Source: Tachypleus tridentatus
Taxonomy: Eukaryota > Arthropoda > Merostomata > Xiphosura > Limulidae
Assembly: GCF_004210375.1 (NCBI RefSeq)
Contig: NC_134827.1
Location: forward strand, 106,439,285-106,503,284
Reading direction: 5' to 3'
DNA: 64,000 nt
Part shown: one piece after another, positions 21,989 through 34,100 of the stretch
Position numbering within the stretch: position 1 is the stretch's first letter
Layout: every line of letters starts with the position of its first letter
Made by a program: the position numbers and the translations under genes
Notes under the pieces: generated by a model
What the model saw: the letters and a program-made list of their open reading frames with translations, nothing else
Databases searched by the model: none
What the model was told of the DNA's origin: nothing

Positions 21989-22264
21989 GGTCCGGCATGG
22001 CCTGGTGGTCAAGGCGTTCGACTCGTAATATGAGGATCGCGGGTTCGAATCCCCGTCGAGCCAAACATGCTTGCCCTTTCAGCCGTGGGGGCGTTATAAT
22101 GTTACGGTCAATCCCACTATTCGTTGGTAAAAGAGTAGCCCAAGAGTTGGCGGTGGGTGGTGATGACTATCTGCCTTCCCTCTAGTCTTACACTGCTAAA
22201 TTAGCAACAGCTGGTGCGGTTAGCCCTCGAGTAGCTTTGCGCGAAATTCAAAACAAAAAACAAA
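21989..22264 (+). mobile_element. tRNA-derived SINE, family A (cluster member 3)
   Basis: Full-length copy with intact box B and an A-rich CAAAAC tail. Confidence 0.93.
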
Positions 22265-22719
22265 CTGATCTGATCTCATTAGCACCCCCGGGAAACCATT
22301 CACCCAGTTGAGAAGTACTGGTTTTAGTCCTTTGCACGTATAAAGTGGTTTGATTTTCTTAGGTGAACAACAAACCTATAATTTCTTAACTAGAATATTA
22401 CCACGCCAGAAAATACTGAGAACGACCGAAATATAGGTATTGATGAAAAATACCGTTAATATACTGACGAATAATGGTCATTTCTCAAAGATTAAAAATA
22501 TAATGAATGAAAATCGTCATAAAAATATTTTTATTAATATTTATTTAATATGTTTATATGCGGGTGGCACTGGGATTTAGTATTCCTACACCCGAAAAAA
22601 TGTGTTTCAGTCAAAAATTTAAAAATTTTAAAATGAAATCAGAATTTTTCATTGGTCCGTTTTAGGAATCTTGCTCATTATTAATGCCCGTGATTTAAAT
22701 AGTCCCACAGCAACAATTT
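22265..22719. other. no recognised feature
   Basis: AT-rich spacer without coding or repeat similarity. Confidence 0.4.
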
Positions 22720-22800
22720 CAAATTCATTTTGTTTGGAACTAAACACAAAGCTACACAATGGGCTGTCTGCACCACTACATGTGTCGAAGCCCGGTTTCT
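22720..22800 (-). mobile_element. SINE family B tail fragment
   Basis: Reverse-strand TTTGTTTGGAACTAAACACA, AAGCTACACAATGGGCTGTC and GTGTCGAAGCCCGG match the family B tail and box B; the head is missing. Confidence 0.6.
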
Positions 22801-23540
22801 TTGGGGACGTTTCAAATTGAAGGATTACACATATGTGCTAGAGAGAGCCAATTCAATTAAAAATAATCCCAGTAGAGTCGATGTCACACGAGAGCTCTAT
22901 CAAAAGATCTAGGTTCGAATCCCGACCGCTGCCAACAAAGAAGTAACTCTTCAGAGGACTTTCTTGAATAGATAAGTAACTTCAACGTAGGATAAAACTA
23001 TTTAATAATTAGTATATAGTCATTAAAAGTTTTATAATTACTTAAGTTATAATGTAAGTTACTACCAATATTCGCGAAATGGTTACATCATTTCAGACTT
23101 TTATTATATTTAAGTAAATACAATACACTATGTGTTTGTTTTTATGACATATTTTAGTCACAGGTACAAATACACGACCTCTAACAATGAGTATTCTATC
23201 AACTGAGCTGAAGGATGAACTCACTGACAGGTTCTCGTTCGCTTTTCTTTTTTTAGGGGAGGGGCCTCAGACTACCACCTGAATCTCCTATTCATGATTA
23301 TAGAACCACAGCCAGTTGCACGCCACGTTGGTATAATTTTTAGTTTTATTATATCCCGCAGCTGGGATCCGAATCGAAGACCTCACACACACCGAACGTA
23401 TACACTACCAAGTAATCTGAAGGACCTCCCAGTGTTACTTAGGGAGGATATTTTAAACAACTCAAACTGCTACAGATTTAACAGTTACAGTGAAGCGCAA
23501 CAAGCGGCTTAATGTAATTCTTCAGTACCATTAAGTTCTT
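22801..23540. other. non-coding with possible tRNA-like fragments
   Basis: A box B-like GGTTCGAATCCCGACC at ~22913-22928 (+) and a reverse one near 23365-23375 could be remains of other tRNA-derived repeats. No complete element can be outlined. Confidence 0.3.
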
Positions 23541-23820
23541 GCCCGGCATGGTCAGGGGATTAAGGCATTAGACTCGTAATATGAGGGTCATGGGTTCAAA
23601 TCCCCGTCACACCAAACATGCTCACCCTTTCAGCCGTGGGTGCGTTATAATGTGACGGTCAATCCCACTATTCGTTGGTAAAAGAGTAGCCCAAGAGTTA
23701 GCGGTGAGTGGTGATGACTTCCTGCCTTCTCTCTAGTCTTACACTGTTAAATTAAGGATGGCTAGCGCAGATAGCCCTCGTGTATATTTGCAAGAAATTC
23801 AAAATAAATAAGCCAAATAA
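23541..23820 (+). mobile_element. tRNA-derived SINE, family A, full length
   Basis: Complete copy. Box B has one change (GGTTCAAATCC). Confidence 0.92.
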
Positions 23821-23884
23821 ACTGAGTTCGTCTGATTGATACCGGTATCAGCGAAAGGCCTCATAGGCATTGGATGAAATATAT

Positions 23885-24369
23885 ACTCTACTGGCCAAAA
23901 TCTTAAGACCAATGAACATAAAAAAAATGTGCATTTTGCGTTGTTAGACTAAACCACTTAGTAGAGCTTCGAAAGATGAAAATAAGAAAAGGGAAAATAA
24001 AAATAAAAAACTTTTTTAGCATTTAATAGGGAAAATGTAAACAATATGAAATTAGCCTAAATACTAGCTGGTCAAAAGACCACACTGAAACAAAAAAAAC
24101 TAATCGATAAACACGTAACGAAATTTAGTCATTTGTGTTCAAGCATCAGTGTTGTCAACATCTCCTGTGTTACATTGGGTAAAAACATGGCAAAGGTTAA
24201 AAGGTTGACGGAGTTTGAATGTGGCAGAATTGTCAAGCTGCAAAAACAAGGTCCCTCTCAACGTGCCATCGCTGGTGAGATTGGACATAATAAAACTGCT
24301 ATTGGAAATTTCTTAAAAGACCTTGAAGAAAATCTCGCCAGCGTTGAGCAGGAGGATTCGACGGGTTGA
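23885..24369 (+). mobile_element. Tc1/mariner-superfamily relic, 5' end and truncated transposase
   Basis: The sequence CTGGCCAAAATCTTAAGACC near 23890 is a Tc1-like terminal repeat wording. A transposase start (MAKVKRLTEFECGRIVKLQK, 24187 on) continues with SQRAIAGEIGHNKTAIGNFL, the N-terminal helix-turn-helix. After FLKD, an internal deletion plus a shift removes the second DNA-binding part, and the copy ends near 24369. There is no catalytic domain and no 3' end, so it is inactive. Confidence 0.8.
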
Positions 24370-24439
24370 AATATAAAACCTAAATTTAACTTCGTTGTAA
24401 CAGTTATATGGTATCTGATGGAACAAGCTACACTTATTT

Positions 24440-25504
24440 TTGCAGTGTGTGTGGAGAAATGTGCTGGTATTAAATTCTACACGTGTTTACAAACGGTACA
24501 AAAGTAACGTTAAGGAAATGGAAGTTTTTATAATTTATCGTAACAATTATAAACTAAAATTATACGTTATATGTTTATATGATTTTTTTTCTCTTTGGTG
24601 TTTTGATTTCAGTGAAACATATCTACTTACATTAATGCCGAATAAAACAAAATGCACTCAAAACAATGGCTCTTAATTACCTATTCAGATAATTTCGTCC
24701 ATTTAGGGTACACATATATTTTGACGTTTTTAGGTGATTATTGGCTTCTCAAGGTCAGGTTGTGTGTATTCTCATGGCCCTATTGTTCATTGTAACAAGT
24801 GTGGTATAGAACCTGAAGGGCCATCGAGTGCTCTTCTACAAACAAGTTATTCTTTTGTTTTAATATCACCATATCAGTATCTCGTTCACCAGGTCAGTAC
24901 CTTTGACTGGCATCATCAGCCTTTTTTAATTTTTCAGTAATCACAGCCTTTAATTGAGGTACTGTATCTAACAGAGACTATCTTTTCATATGTGTAACAT
25001 ATTTATGTATTTATTTGCTCACAAGGAGACTCAATTTGGATTTCTAGATTTCTCCACATTAAAAAAGTGAATGGATTTCGAATTATCTACAGAGGTTGGT
25101 GGAAAAGTCGTGTTCTAGACAACGGTTTAAATCAATGTCCGTCATCATTTCACAGCACCAATAAACCTTTCTGGTAATTTTGGGTTCATGCCCTGCTTTT
25201 TTAAATTCTCTAAATCAGATAAATAAATTGTATAAACAAGATGAATTTAGGTTTTCAAATAATAAGTTAGGCATATATTTATAATGAACTTTAATGTATA
25301 TAATCGTTTGTCCTTTTTTAATTCTGTAGATAGGATTAAAAACATGCAAGATGCAATCCATGTTTCAATAGTTAAAGGCAGAGTTATTGTCATAATCAAA
25401 GATGTCTTTATCTCTGCCACAGAGAGAGACATTTACACTGGTGATGGAATTGTTATGCATGTGATTACTAAAGATGGCATTAGAGAAGATTCCCCATCAT
25501 ACTG
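24440..25504 (+). pseudogene. proteasome subunit beta type-1-like exons, probably decayed
   Basis: PSMB1 is a non-catalytic beta subunit of the 20S proteasome. The last exon is clear: from an acceptor TTCTGTAG (ends 25329), KNMQDAIHV, then IIKDVFISATERDIYTGDG and VITKDGIRED to TGA at 25502-25504 match the C-terminus of the family. A preceding piece at 24734-24892, after TTTTTAG and before CAG|GTCAGT, reads IIGFSRSGCVYSHGPI and GPSSALLQ, a weaker match to the AVYSFDPVGS...AGGSASAMLQP region. A still weaker piece at ~24450-24500 may be the CSGFHGDCLTLTK region. The strong exon starts in phase 1 while the middle piece ends in phase 0, so the obvious splice would shift frame, and no N-terminal exons were found. 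A decayed partial copy is likely; a diverged paralogue is less likely. Confidence 0.6.
25330..25504 (+). pseudogene. PSMB1-like terminal exon
   Basis: 58 codons are open to TGA and well conserved in DVFISATERDIYTGDGI and ITKDGIRED. The usual SLRKD-type end is replaced by SPSY. On its own this exon shows no disabling change. Confidence 0.7.
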
Positions 25505-27877
25505 ATTAAACCGCATGCATGACCCCAGCAACCAATCATGTTTTCTGCAACTGTAACTAACACTTTATAAAAATAAATTAATACTGATTGTAATCAAATT
25601 TGTGATTTTAATTGAAATTTTCCATATACAGATTTCTTGATGTCGTATTTAGAATCACCGATAATGTTTTTACTTTTCCATTGTTTATGACATCAGTAAT
25701 ATTCCAGGATAGGCTGTTCAACATGTTTATCGTTCAGTGAAAGTTCAGCATAAGCTTTCTGACAGTATTACTTTCAGGGGCTATCTTATTACATTATTTA
25801 AAACATATAATTGAAAAAGGACAATAAAATTTTTGCTGAACAGCAAAACATTACATATCTGTTTCATACACTCAACAATTGACAGTGCCCTCTATCTGAA
25901 CCAGAGTGTATCATCAAATTATTAAATAAACATCTTAAATGACAATTTATAGTTTGCTAATGAGAAATTTGGAAACGTTTTGTGACTGGATTTTAAAGTA
26001 GAGCTGAGTGGACAGTGAAAGTAGGTGACTTCTAATTCATCACATGTGAACAAGTGGTTATTCTCACTGGACTTAGTTGGAATAATTGAGGATAATAAAA
26101 ATTACAATTTCACTGTAGACAAAAAAAGAAGTTACATTTTTATCTCTGAACAAATGTTTTATTTTTCATTAATAATGATTGAAATGCCAATACGAGTTAT
26201 TAATAAACACTGGATTCATTAGAAGTTTCACAAATAAGTTAAATCAAACTCAAAATTTTGAATCTTGGATTTCTACAGATGACATTGAACTTTAGCCTTG
26301 TAACTCAGCAACATACTGGGTCGCAGGATGAGGTAGAGCCAGTGAGGCATGGCCTGACAACTCTTTCCCAACACTTGTAGCTACAACTGTATATGTAGTT
26401 AAAATGGCTCAATATTCAATCTCATAGTATTAAATCTCAAATCAGTTTTAAGGGGGCCTGCCCAGAAACCCTAAAAATGGCAAGGCAGTAATGTGCTTTG
26501 GACACATTGTTTATCAGTGCCAAATAGATTAATAACTCAGAAACTGGATTCCTACAGCAATGGTATAACCTTGATAGAAGAAAATAGGAAAACAGCACTT
26601 CACAAATAACCATAAAATGTGGTTAATTATACAACAGTTCTAAAAATCTTGTAAACTCCAAACAAGTTTCAAGTGATATTCAAACCTGAAATTCTATATC
26701 CTTAAGAGTCAGTCTCTTTCATTTGCTACCATTCAATGAGATTAAAACTTAATAACACATTAATAATAATACTGATAACACATCTGATAGACTTATTTAC
26801 ATATTTAAACAACTATAGTCACCATGACAAAGACCTCAGCACCATGTTCATTGGTCATTTTGGCACACCACAAAAATATCATTACAGTTAATCAGACGGG
26901 TTGCAAGCTGGAGTCATGAGTAAAAATACTCGAGAGACAACTCTGTTTGACTATATACAGGAAAGGGAATATAAAACTTAACTATAATAATAAATATAAG
27001 TGAAGGAGCACCACCTACAAATTTGTAAATAAGTATTTGATCAAAGGCAACATCAAATATAATAAATTAAATAATTATAAGTAGGTAATATAAAAGAGGG
27101 CAACTAACCAAAATTATCTTAAATTATACACAAGTAACTGGTGTATCTTCACAGCATGCTTTGTGTTTACAAGCATGTTCTGAAATCTGATAAGGAGGGA
27201 CCCAGAATTTGAGATGATTTCAATGAATTGTTGGCTTGGTTTTAATGTTCTCCAATTTATAAAATTCACAGTGACTCTATTAACTAGTCTTGCAATCAGT
27301 GTTAACCATTAAATACTGACTTGTTAAACTTCATGAGGTGACTGAAAACCTTTGATATGCATTACGGGTTTTGATGGCAATTTGTATCATTTACAAACTA
27401 TTCGAACCAAGAAAGTTCACAAAATATCTGGTCAGATTTTTATTTCTATATTAAAAAAACAAACAAAACATGTTTGATATTTCATATACTTAAAAAAATT
27501 TGCTCAACATATTATCCTTCAAGTTATACTTAATAATAAACTTTCATCAAACTAAACAAACATTTGAGCTTGATGGGGACTTTAGCCTAAAAGGTTACCT
27601 TGAAACAAAAACTCAGTTTTAGAAAAACTATTTTCTAATCTCGAACTGACAGACCACGAGGAATGCATCTTGTTATTATTTTTTTCTCAGGGGTGGGACA
27701 AAAAAAAAACCATCATTAAAATATAAATTTTTTACAGATAATTATTATTATACAATTATTTTCATTACGTGTATATTAAAAATGTATAATAATAGTTTCC
27801 TGTTTCTTTTTAAACTTAGCATACATATGACAATACTTCTTGTAGTAGTTTTTATCTTCTTAGGTTTTAGAGACCAG
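25505..27877. other. no gene recognised; 3' flank of TRUB2 (2.4 kb)
   Basis: AT-rich sequence. The ORF at 26025-26222 has no family signature. The part next to 27878 is expected to be TRUB2 3' UTR. Confidence 0.45.
27439..27444 (-). promoter_or_regulatory. possible poly(A) signal for TRUB2
   Basis: AATAAA on the minus strand, 434 bases past the TRUB2 stop. Nearer canonical signals were not seen; selection is by position only. Confidence 0.3.
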
Positions 27878-28179
27878 TCACAAGCTTCTTAAAGGAGACA
27901 CTGCAGAGGTCTGGGTGTCTTGGCTGCTTCCGTTAATTAGCTGTAATTTTGACGACGCAGGAGTAATTTTTTCAGGCATAACAAGCTCTCTAGAATACAA
28001 GATATTGTTCAGAACATGTTCCAAAGTCCAGTGTTTCCGCAGTAAGGCATGATCTAGTGTGAAGTGGCCATACTGGGTTTGACGAATTTGAGTACACACA
28101 GCGCAAGATTTCAGTGTTAACCCTAAGTCATGAACAACTTGCTTGAGATAGAGTTCATTTTCATTGATACAGTTCAACT
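27878..28179 (-). CDS. TRUB2: TRUB2 coding exon 7 (terminal)
   Basis: ELNCINENELYLKQVVHDLG, LTLKSCAVCTQIRQTQYGHF and DHALLRKHWTLEHVL are followed by a ~35-residue non-conserved tail and a stop at 27878-27880. The C-terminal PUA-less end resembles other TRUB2 proteins. Confidence 0.93.
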
Positions 28180-31100
28180 CTATTTAAAACAAAACAAAAC
28201 AACATATGTTAAATAAATGCAGGTTTGAGTAAACATCTTTTATATTTAATAACCTGTCAAAACATAAACCTTGTTCACATTACTTCTTTCTTCCAACAGA
28301 AATAAATTCATAAACAGACTGACTGCTAAGATGAAATCAGTATTAGAAAAAGATAAGTCCTCACTATACTTGATAGTTTCAAATTACATAGAATTAAACT
28401 ACTGCAGTGACTTTAGTTTTCCATTAGCTATATTTTCCACAGTGCTGTAGAGGAAAAAAACCAGATAATTAACATGTTTAGAAAAGCACTGACACCAACA
28501 GCTGGTGGAAGCTACAAAACCTATACAAGAGATTCTTTAATATTGATGCTTTAACTTATTCAGTGCCGTAAGACAAGATAACTCGTCCAAGCTGATCGAT
28601 AACACAGTGCTACGGGTGAGTTAATTCGTTCTCAACAATACCTAACTTCAACGCTAGATGTCAACACCACACATGCATTTGACCTACTTACAAATTGTTT
28701 CACTTTCGATCCAAAATGGCGTCACGAAAAAGTTACAAAATGAAGAAGCATTAGAGTTGTATTGTAGCAGCTGAAATACTTGGCAGTCAACAAGTTAAGG
28801 AAGGACTATATTCACATGACATTTTGAAGTCTAGCTGTGTGTAAAATTACATTTTTCTTTTATTAAAAAAATTTAAAATGCTGGTGTTAACCCTATTGTT
28901 ACAGATCATGTGTCAAAGGTCATGTCATTGCATTTGTTGACTAACATTCAAAATTTTATTAAACTACAATTTTACAAATTTATGTCAATAAGTTTAGAAT
29001 CAAATTGTAGATTATATGAGTTAATTTGAAAGAAAATATTACAAGAACACATCTAAATATAGATTTTAGTGAGACGTGTGGTATGTTGAATGCAGCACTG
29101 TTTAAAATTAGATGTTTTGTGATGTCAAAATACCAAGTCTACAGTTTTGTACAAATTAGGAACTCAAATTACAGACATTTAAAAGCTAGAATATAAATTG
29201 AAAACCCACTAACATTTCTATGTGATGAGATATAACTAATATATGAAATGAAACACAGCAGTCCCCCCCCTCCTTCAAATTTTGGAAACAGTCCCTTTTA
29301 TACACTTATATCTATATACGACATGTGAATAACCAATAGAAAGCTCAGAATCCCCCATAAGTGGTTTTCCCAGCTGTATTCAAATATAATGGCATTGTTT
29401 CTTTCTTTACAGACAAACATTCATGTTACACTTGATAAATTATAACACATTTCTATGGTATAAATATAGTAATTTATTTTTTTGGTAATTATAATGCATG
29501 TGTAAAACGTGGAAAGATTTTGTTTCCCATCCTACGCGTGTGACAAGCAGCAACAGAGTGCAAAGGTCGTAACAAGAAGATATAATTGTTGGCTTTACTT
29601 CCTTATTTACTGTTCAATATCTTAATAAAAATAAGTATGCAACCTGATCTGTATTATAATTGAATTGTAATTGTATTTTACAAAACTCTGGTCCACTAAA
29701 ACATACCTGAGACAGGTCACTTTGTAAAGGTTAAAAGCTCAGTTTTGTACTCTTTGGATATGGTAACAAGTTAACATTTGATAATTACTTGGAAGTTATA
29801 GAGGTTATGAAATAAATCATGAGAAAAATCTTTAATAAGAATATTTTAATTTAGAAACCTGATATTTTGTGTATGAAAGCCTTGTAGTATTTACTAACAA
29901 CCTGCAAACGTATGTGAACATTATCAAAAGTCATAGTATAATTACTCTTATGGATACATTCATGGTTACAAGTTGGTTGGATTTGAGCCATCCAGTAATG
30001 AAAGAATTAAAATGATTAATTTATTAAGAGTTTATTTGTTTTTTGAATTTCATGCAAAGCTACAAGAGGGCTATCTGACTACCCGTCCCTAATTTGGCAG
30101 TGTAAGACCATAGGGAAGGCAGCTAGTCATCACCACCCATCCCCAACTCTTGGGCTACTCTTTTACCAACGAATAGTGGGATTGATCGTAACATTATAAT
30201 GCCCCCATGGCTGAAAAGAAAAGCATGTTTGTTGTGACAGAGATTCAAACCAGCGACCTTCAGAGTATGATGCAAGCGCCTCCAACCCACCTGGCCATGC
30301 TGGATCAATTTATCATGAGATAACCATTCCAAGAACTCAGACTAGAATTGTTTCATACATGTTTATATCATGTAAGAGCTCTGACATCATTGGCTTAAAG
30401 AATTATTTCACACACCAATTAAAATAAGAAAATGTACCACAAGCACCAAATATTAAAAATTATACATTCAAACAAAACAAAGTTAAGTTGACGTGATATA
30501 CTGCTAATGTACGAGCGACAAGGTTACAACCACTTCTTGAAGTGGAGCAGAGCAGTTCTATCCAGGAGTTGATAACAGATGGAAGAGGTCTTTATCCAGT
30601 AACACATAATCTAAAAGGAACACACAGACAAATAGACCTATCTAAGAGTTTTAACGTACCAGTAGGTACTAGTAGTAAAATTTGTGTACTTTATAAATAC
30701 ATGTAAAGAAACACCTGGCAGGTGTTTATTTTTTCATTACCTTTCTGTAACACAATCCTCGAATCACTGTGGTGAGAATGCTGCCAAGCAAGAGACTTAA
30801 AAATTCATATTATAACAAATTTATAAATGGTTATAATTGTAAACTGTTCAAAATATATGTTTTTACTTGCATGTCTCTGTTAAAATGTCATATATACTTT
30901 TTCATCATGTGCTTTAATGGTTTTCTAGTTGTAACCCACAGTTCATTCAATATTTTGCACATAAATTGTTGACTTAGCAGAAGCTTGTACAAAAACTAGT
31001 AAAAATTGAAAATAAACAAATCAACCATGGCTTTCATAATGAATTAGGTTCTCAGTCTCTTCACACAAGATTTTTACCACCCTTGTACATTATCTAAAAA

Positions 31101-34100
31101 TATGATTTGTGAAAAAGATCACTTAAAGTTCGAAGGCTCAAGGTCTTTAACATTACAAATGGAAGCACATTTCAGGCCCTTCTACAAACAGGAAACTTAT
31201 CTAATACCATAGACCAGAGGTGATCAAACTGCAGCTTGTGAGCCACATGCTGCTCACTGACATATAACGTGGAGCTTGTGGAAATATGTTAGCTGAGCTC
31301 TTAACAATTAATATAAGTTAAATAAAAATATTTCAAGCTTTATAATTATTTACTGGGTATGAACTGATAACCCACTGGATTAAAACATAAATTTAATGTT
31401 CATGGTGAGTAAATGTATTTAAATCCTTGGAGCACCTGCAATGGTGGAGAAAAATACAGGATTTATTACACTTATGAAGTGATTCCATCTTTCCAGAGTT
31501 TCTCCCTGTTCATTGTATTATTCATTGTGAACACTTGGCAGCCAGATACTTTAAGTATGAAGATGTTATGAAATTTGTTCTTGAAATTGTTAGTTTCATA
31601 CGCTTAAACGGGAAAACCCACCAACAGTTCAAAAATTTTATTGAAGAACTGGAGCTTTAAGATAAACCCAGTGATGCCTCTTTCTACTGCATTGTAAGGT
31701 GGTTGTCTACCAGAAATGTCTTTAGTAGGTTTGTGGATCTGTTGGAGCCTATTATTACTTTTCTTGAAGAAAAGAAAAGATTCTAACCTCAACTGGGACA
31801 TAATGAATGGATGCAAGATCTAATGTTCCTTACTGATATAATGAATCATTTACAAACTCTCAACTTGGCACTCCAGGGGAAGGATAAGATTGTATCTGAT
31901 CTTATCCTGACAGCTTTCAGAATAAAATAAGACTTTTTCAAAGAGACATTGTCAAGAAACTTCAGTTACTTTCCAAATCTCAAAAGGAAAGTAAATACAT
32001 TCCATGATATTAAAATAAAAGATCACAAACTGGAAGAATACAAAGATAAATTACAAGGACTGCTTGATAATTTCATAGACAGATTTGAGGACTCTCAGAA
32101 GCTGAAGCCCTGCTTCACCTTTCTTGTAAATCCATTCATGGTTGATGTGATCAGTGATGGTTGTCCAATTCTCGAACCTCTGATTACAGAATCATCTGTT
32201 GTAGAAATAAAACTAATAGAACTACAGGTGGACCTGGATCTAAAGATGATCCATAAATCCTATTCTACAACTGAGCTCTCTGAAAGTAAGTTCTAGAAAT
32301 AAAATATCCTGAAGAAAACCAGTGTGTGACTCATTTCAATTTTCAGCACAACATACTGCTGTGAATCACTGTACTCTGTAATGAAGTTTGTGACGTCAAA
32401 GCATCGTGCAGTCCTTACAAATCAACACCTGACGGAGCTAATTCCTTCAGCCTTAACAACATGTCAGCTGGAATTTCAATGACTCACGACCAAGACGGAA
32501 ACTCAAAAGACCTTTACTAGTAGTAAATAGTCTGATAATCGTATTAGTGTTTGTTTGTGTCAGACAATTATTAAGACAAGACTAAAATTTTGTAAGGTGG
32601 TATCTGATTAAAATAACTCTAATTTTATTGTTTTACATATTTTCCTCTATGTTTTGACCAGATATTTACAAAGACAAATAAATATCATTAAAAATATCTG
32701 TTTTTACCTCTTTCATTTTCATTTTTAGCAGCCTCATTTAATGTTAATGAAATACAGATTTGTATATTTTTCTTAGATGTTTCCATAGTTCATTACCGTA
32801 TTAAATACGCTCAATACAGTTAAAACAATAATCAGCCAGGATTTTGAAAACATTTAGTATATATATGTGTGATTATTGAAACTAATACAGATTAACAGTT
32901 TAAAAACTACATACATTAATAAATATTATTACGTACATGTATTTACTATTTACATAAAATGTATGTAACAAAATGTACATGTAACAATAAAAACGTGTGT
33001 GTAATATTTGTTCACATCTTGCGACTCTCAAACACCCGAAGTTTACTGTATGTAACTCTTACGTTAAGCAACTTTAGCCGCCCCTGTCACAGACTAAAGC
33101 AGAGGAACCGCAAACTTACACGAGCCTCAACCTTAATAGTGCTGCTTCTTACAGATTTTTATCAAAGTAGTAAAATAAGAAATTACACATTTCTTTAATA
33201 AGTCAAGAAATAGTTAAACATTCTCTGTATTCAATCTCAAATGTGATATCTTTAAAAAAAAGAACATACCTATAGTGAAGTCTGGAGGTTTGAAATGAAT
33301 ACAACGTATACTGTAAATTAATGGTGCAGACTTTCCCGCTGGTCTTATCAGACCCAGACTTGCCAGTTCATATGCTGTTTGACTTTGAAGACTTACCCCC
33401 GAGTATCTGAAAACAAAGTTATTTACAGGGTTTGATTCAATAAGTAATCCAGATCTTTAAAAGTACAATTTGTAACTTTTATAGAATAAGTTACAACAAA
33501 TACATTTTAAACCTAATGCGAAACTAAAACAGGATAAAAGCGTACACTGTTTTTAAGAGTTATAAAGTAACACGGACTTCTCAGGCAAGATAGTCGTAGC
33601 ACCACCGTAGATCACGAGCTAAACCTTTTCCTTATAAAACAACCTGCTAGTCATTAAGCTACCAGAATGAGTAAGTAGTCTTTCAAGTTTGGTCGTAATC
33701 CAAATAAAACATTGTGGTGCATTTTGATCCAATTTTTAAGATTTATTTCACAAATTGCCTTTATTCAATCTTCAAGCTCCAACATTATTTTCCTTCTCAG
33801 AATATTCAGTAACTTGGACATCATGAGACATTTACATGTGCTGAAGATGTTTTCATGGTAATTCTATTCTGTTTGTGGTTTGTTTTGAAGTGAGTATATA
33901 TTATTTATTGAGGTTAAAACTTTACCTGTAAATTATACATTAAAAACATGTATCTTTCAGAATTTAAAAAAATTCCAGTGGCTTAGAAACTATTCTCAAT
34001 TATATATCCATAGGTTCTATACACTCTATTAAACTCTTACCAGAGTAGTGAAAGAAAATTTGGGATACAGAAATGGTAAACACTTGTGAAGAAATTAACA

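Noticed and set aside
25284-25329. ATG at 25284 as start of a small 73-residue protein
   Set aside because: Homology to the proteasome subunit begins only after the acceptor ending at 25329; the upstream codons are intronic.
32959-33198. 79-codon ORF in TRUB2 intron 6
   Set aside because: No recognisable family; antisense in an intron beside a transposon relic.
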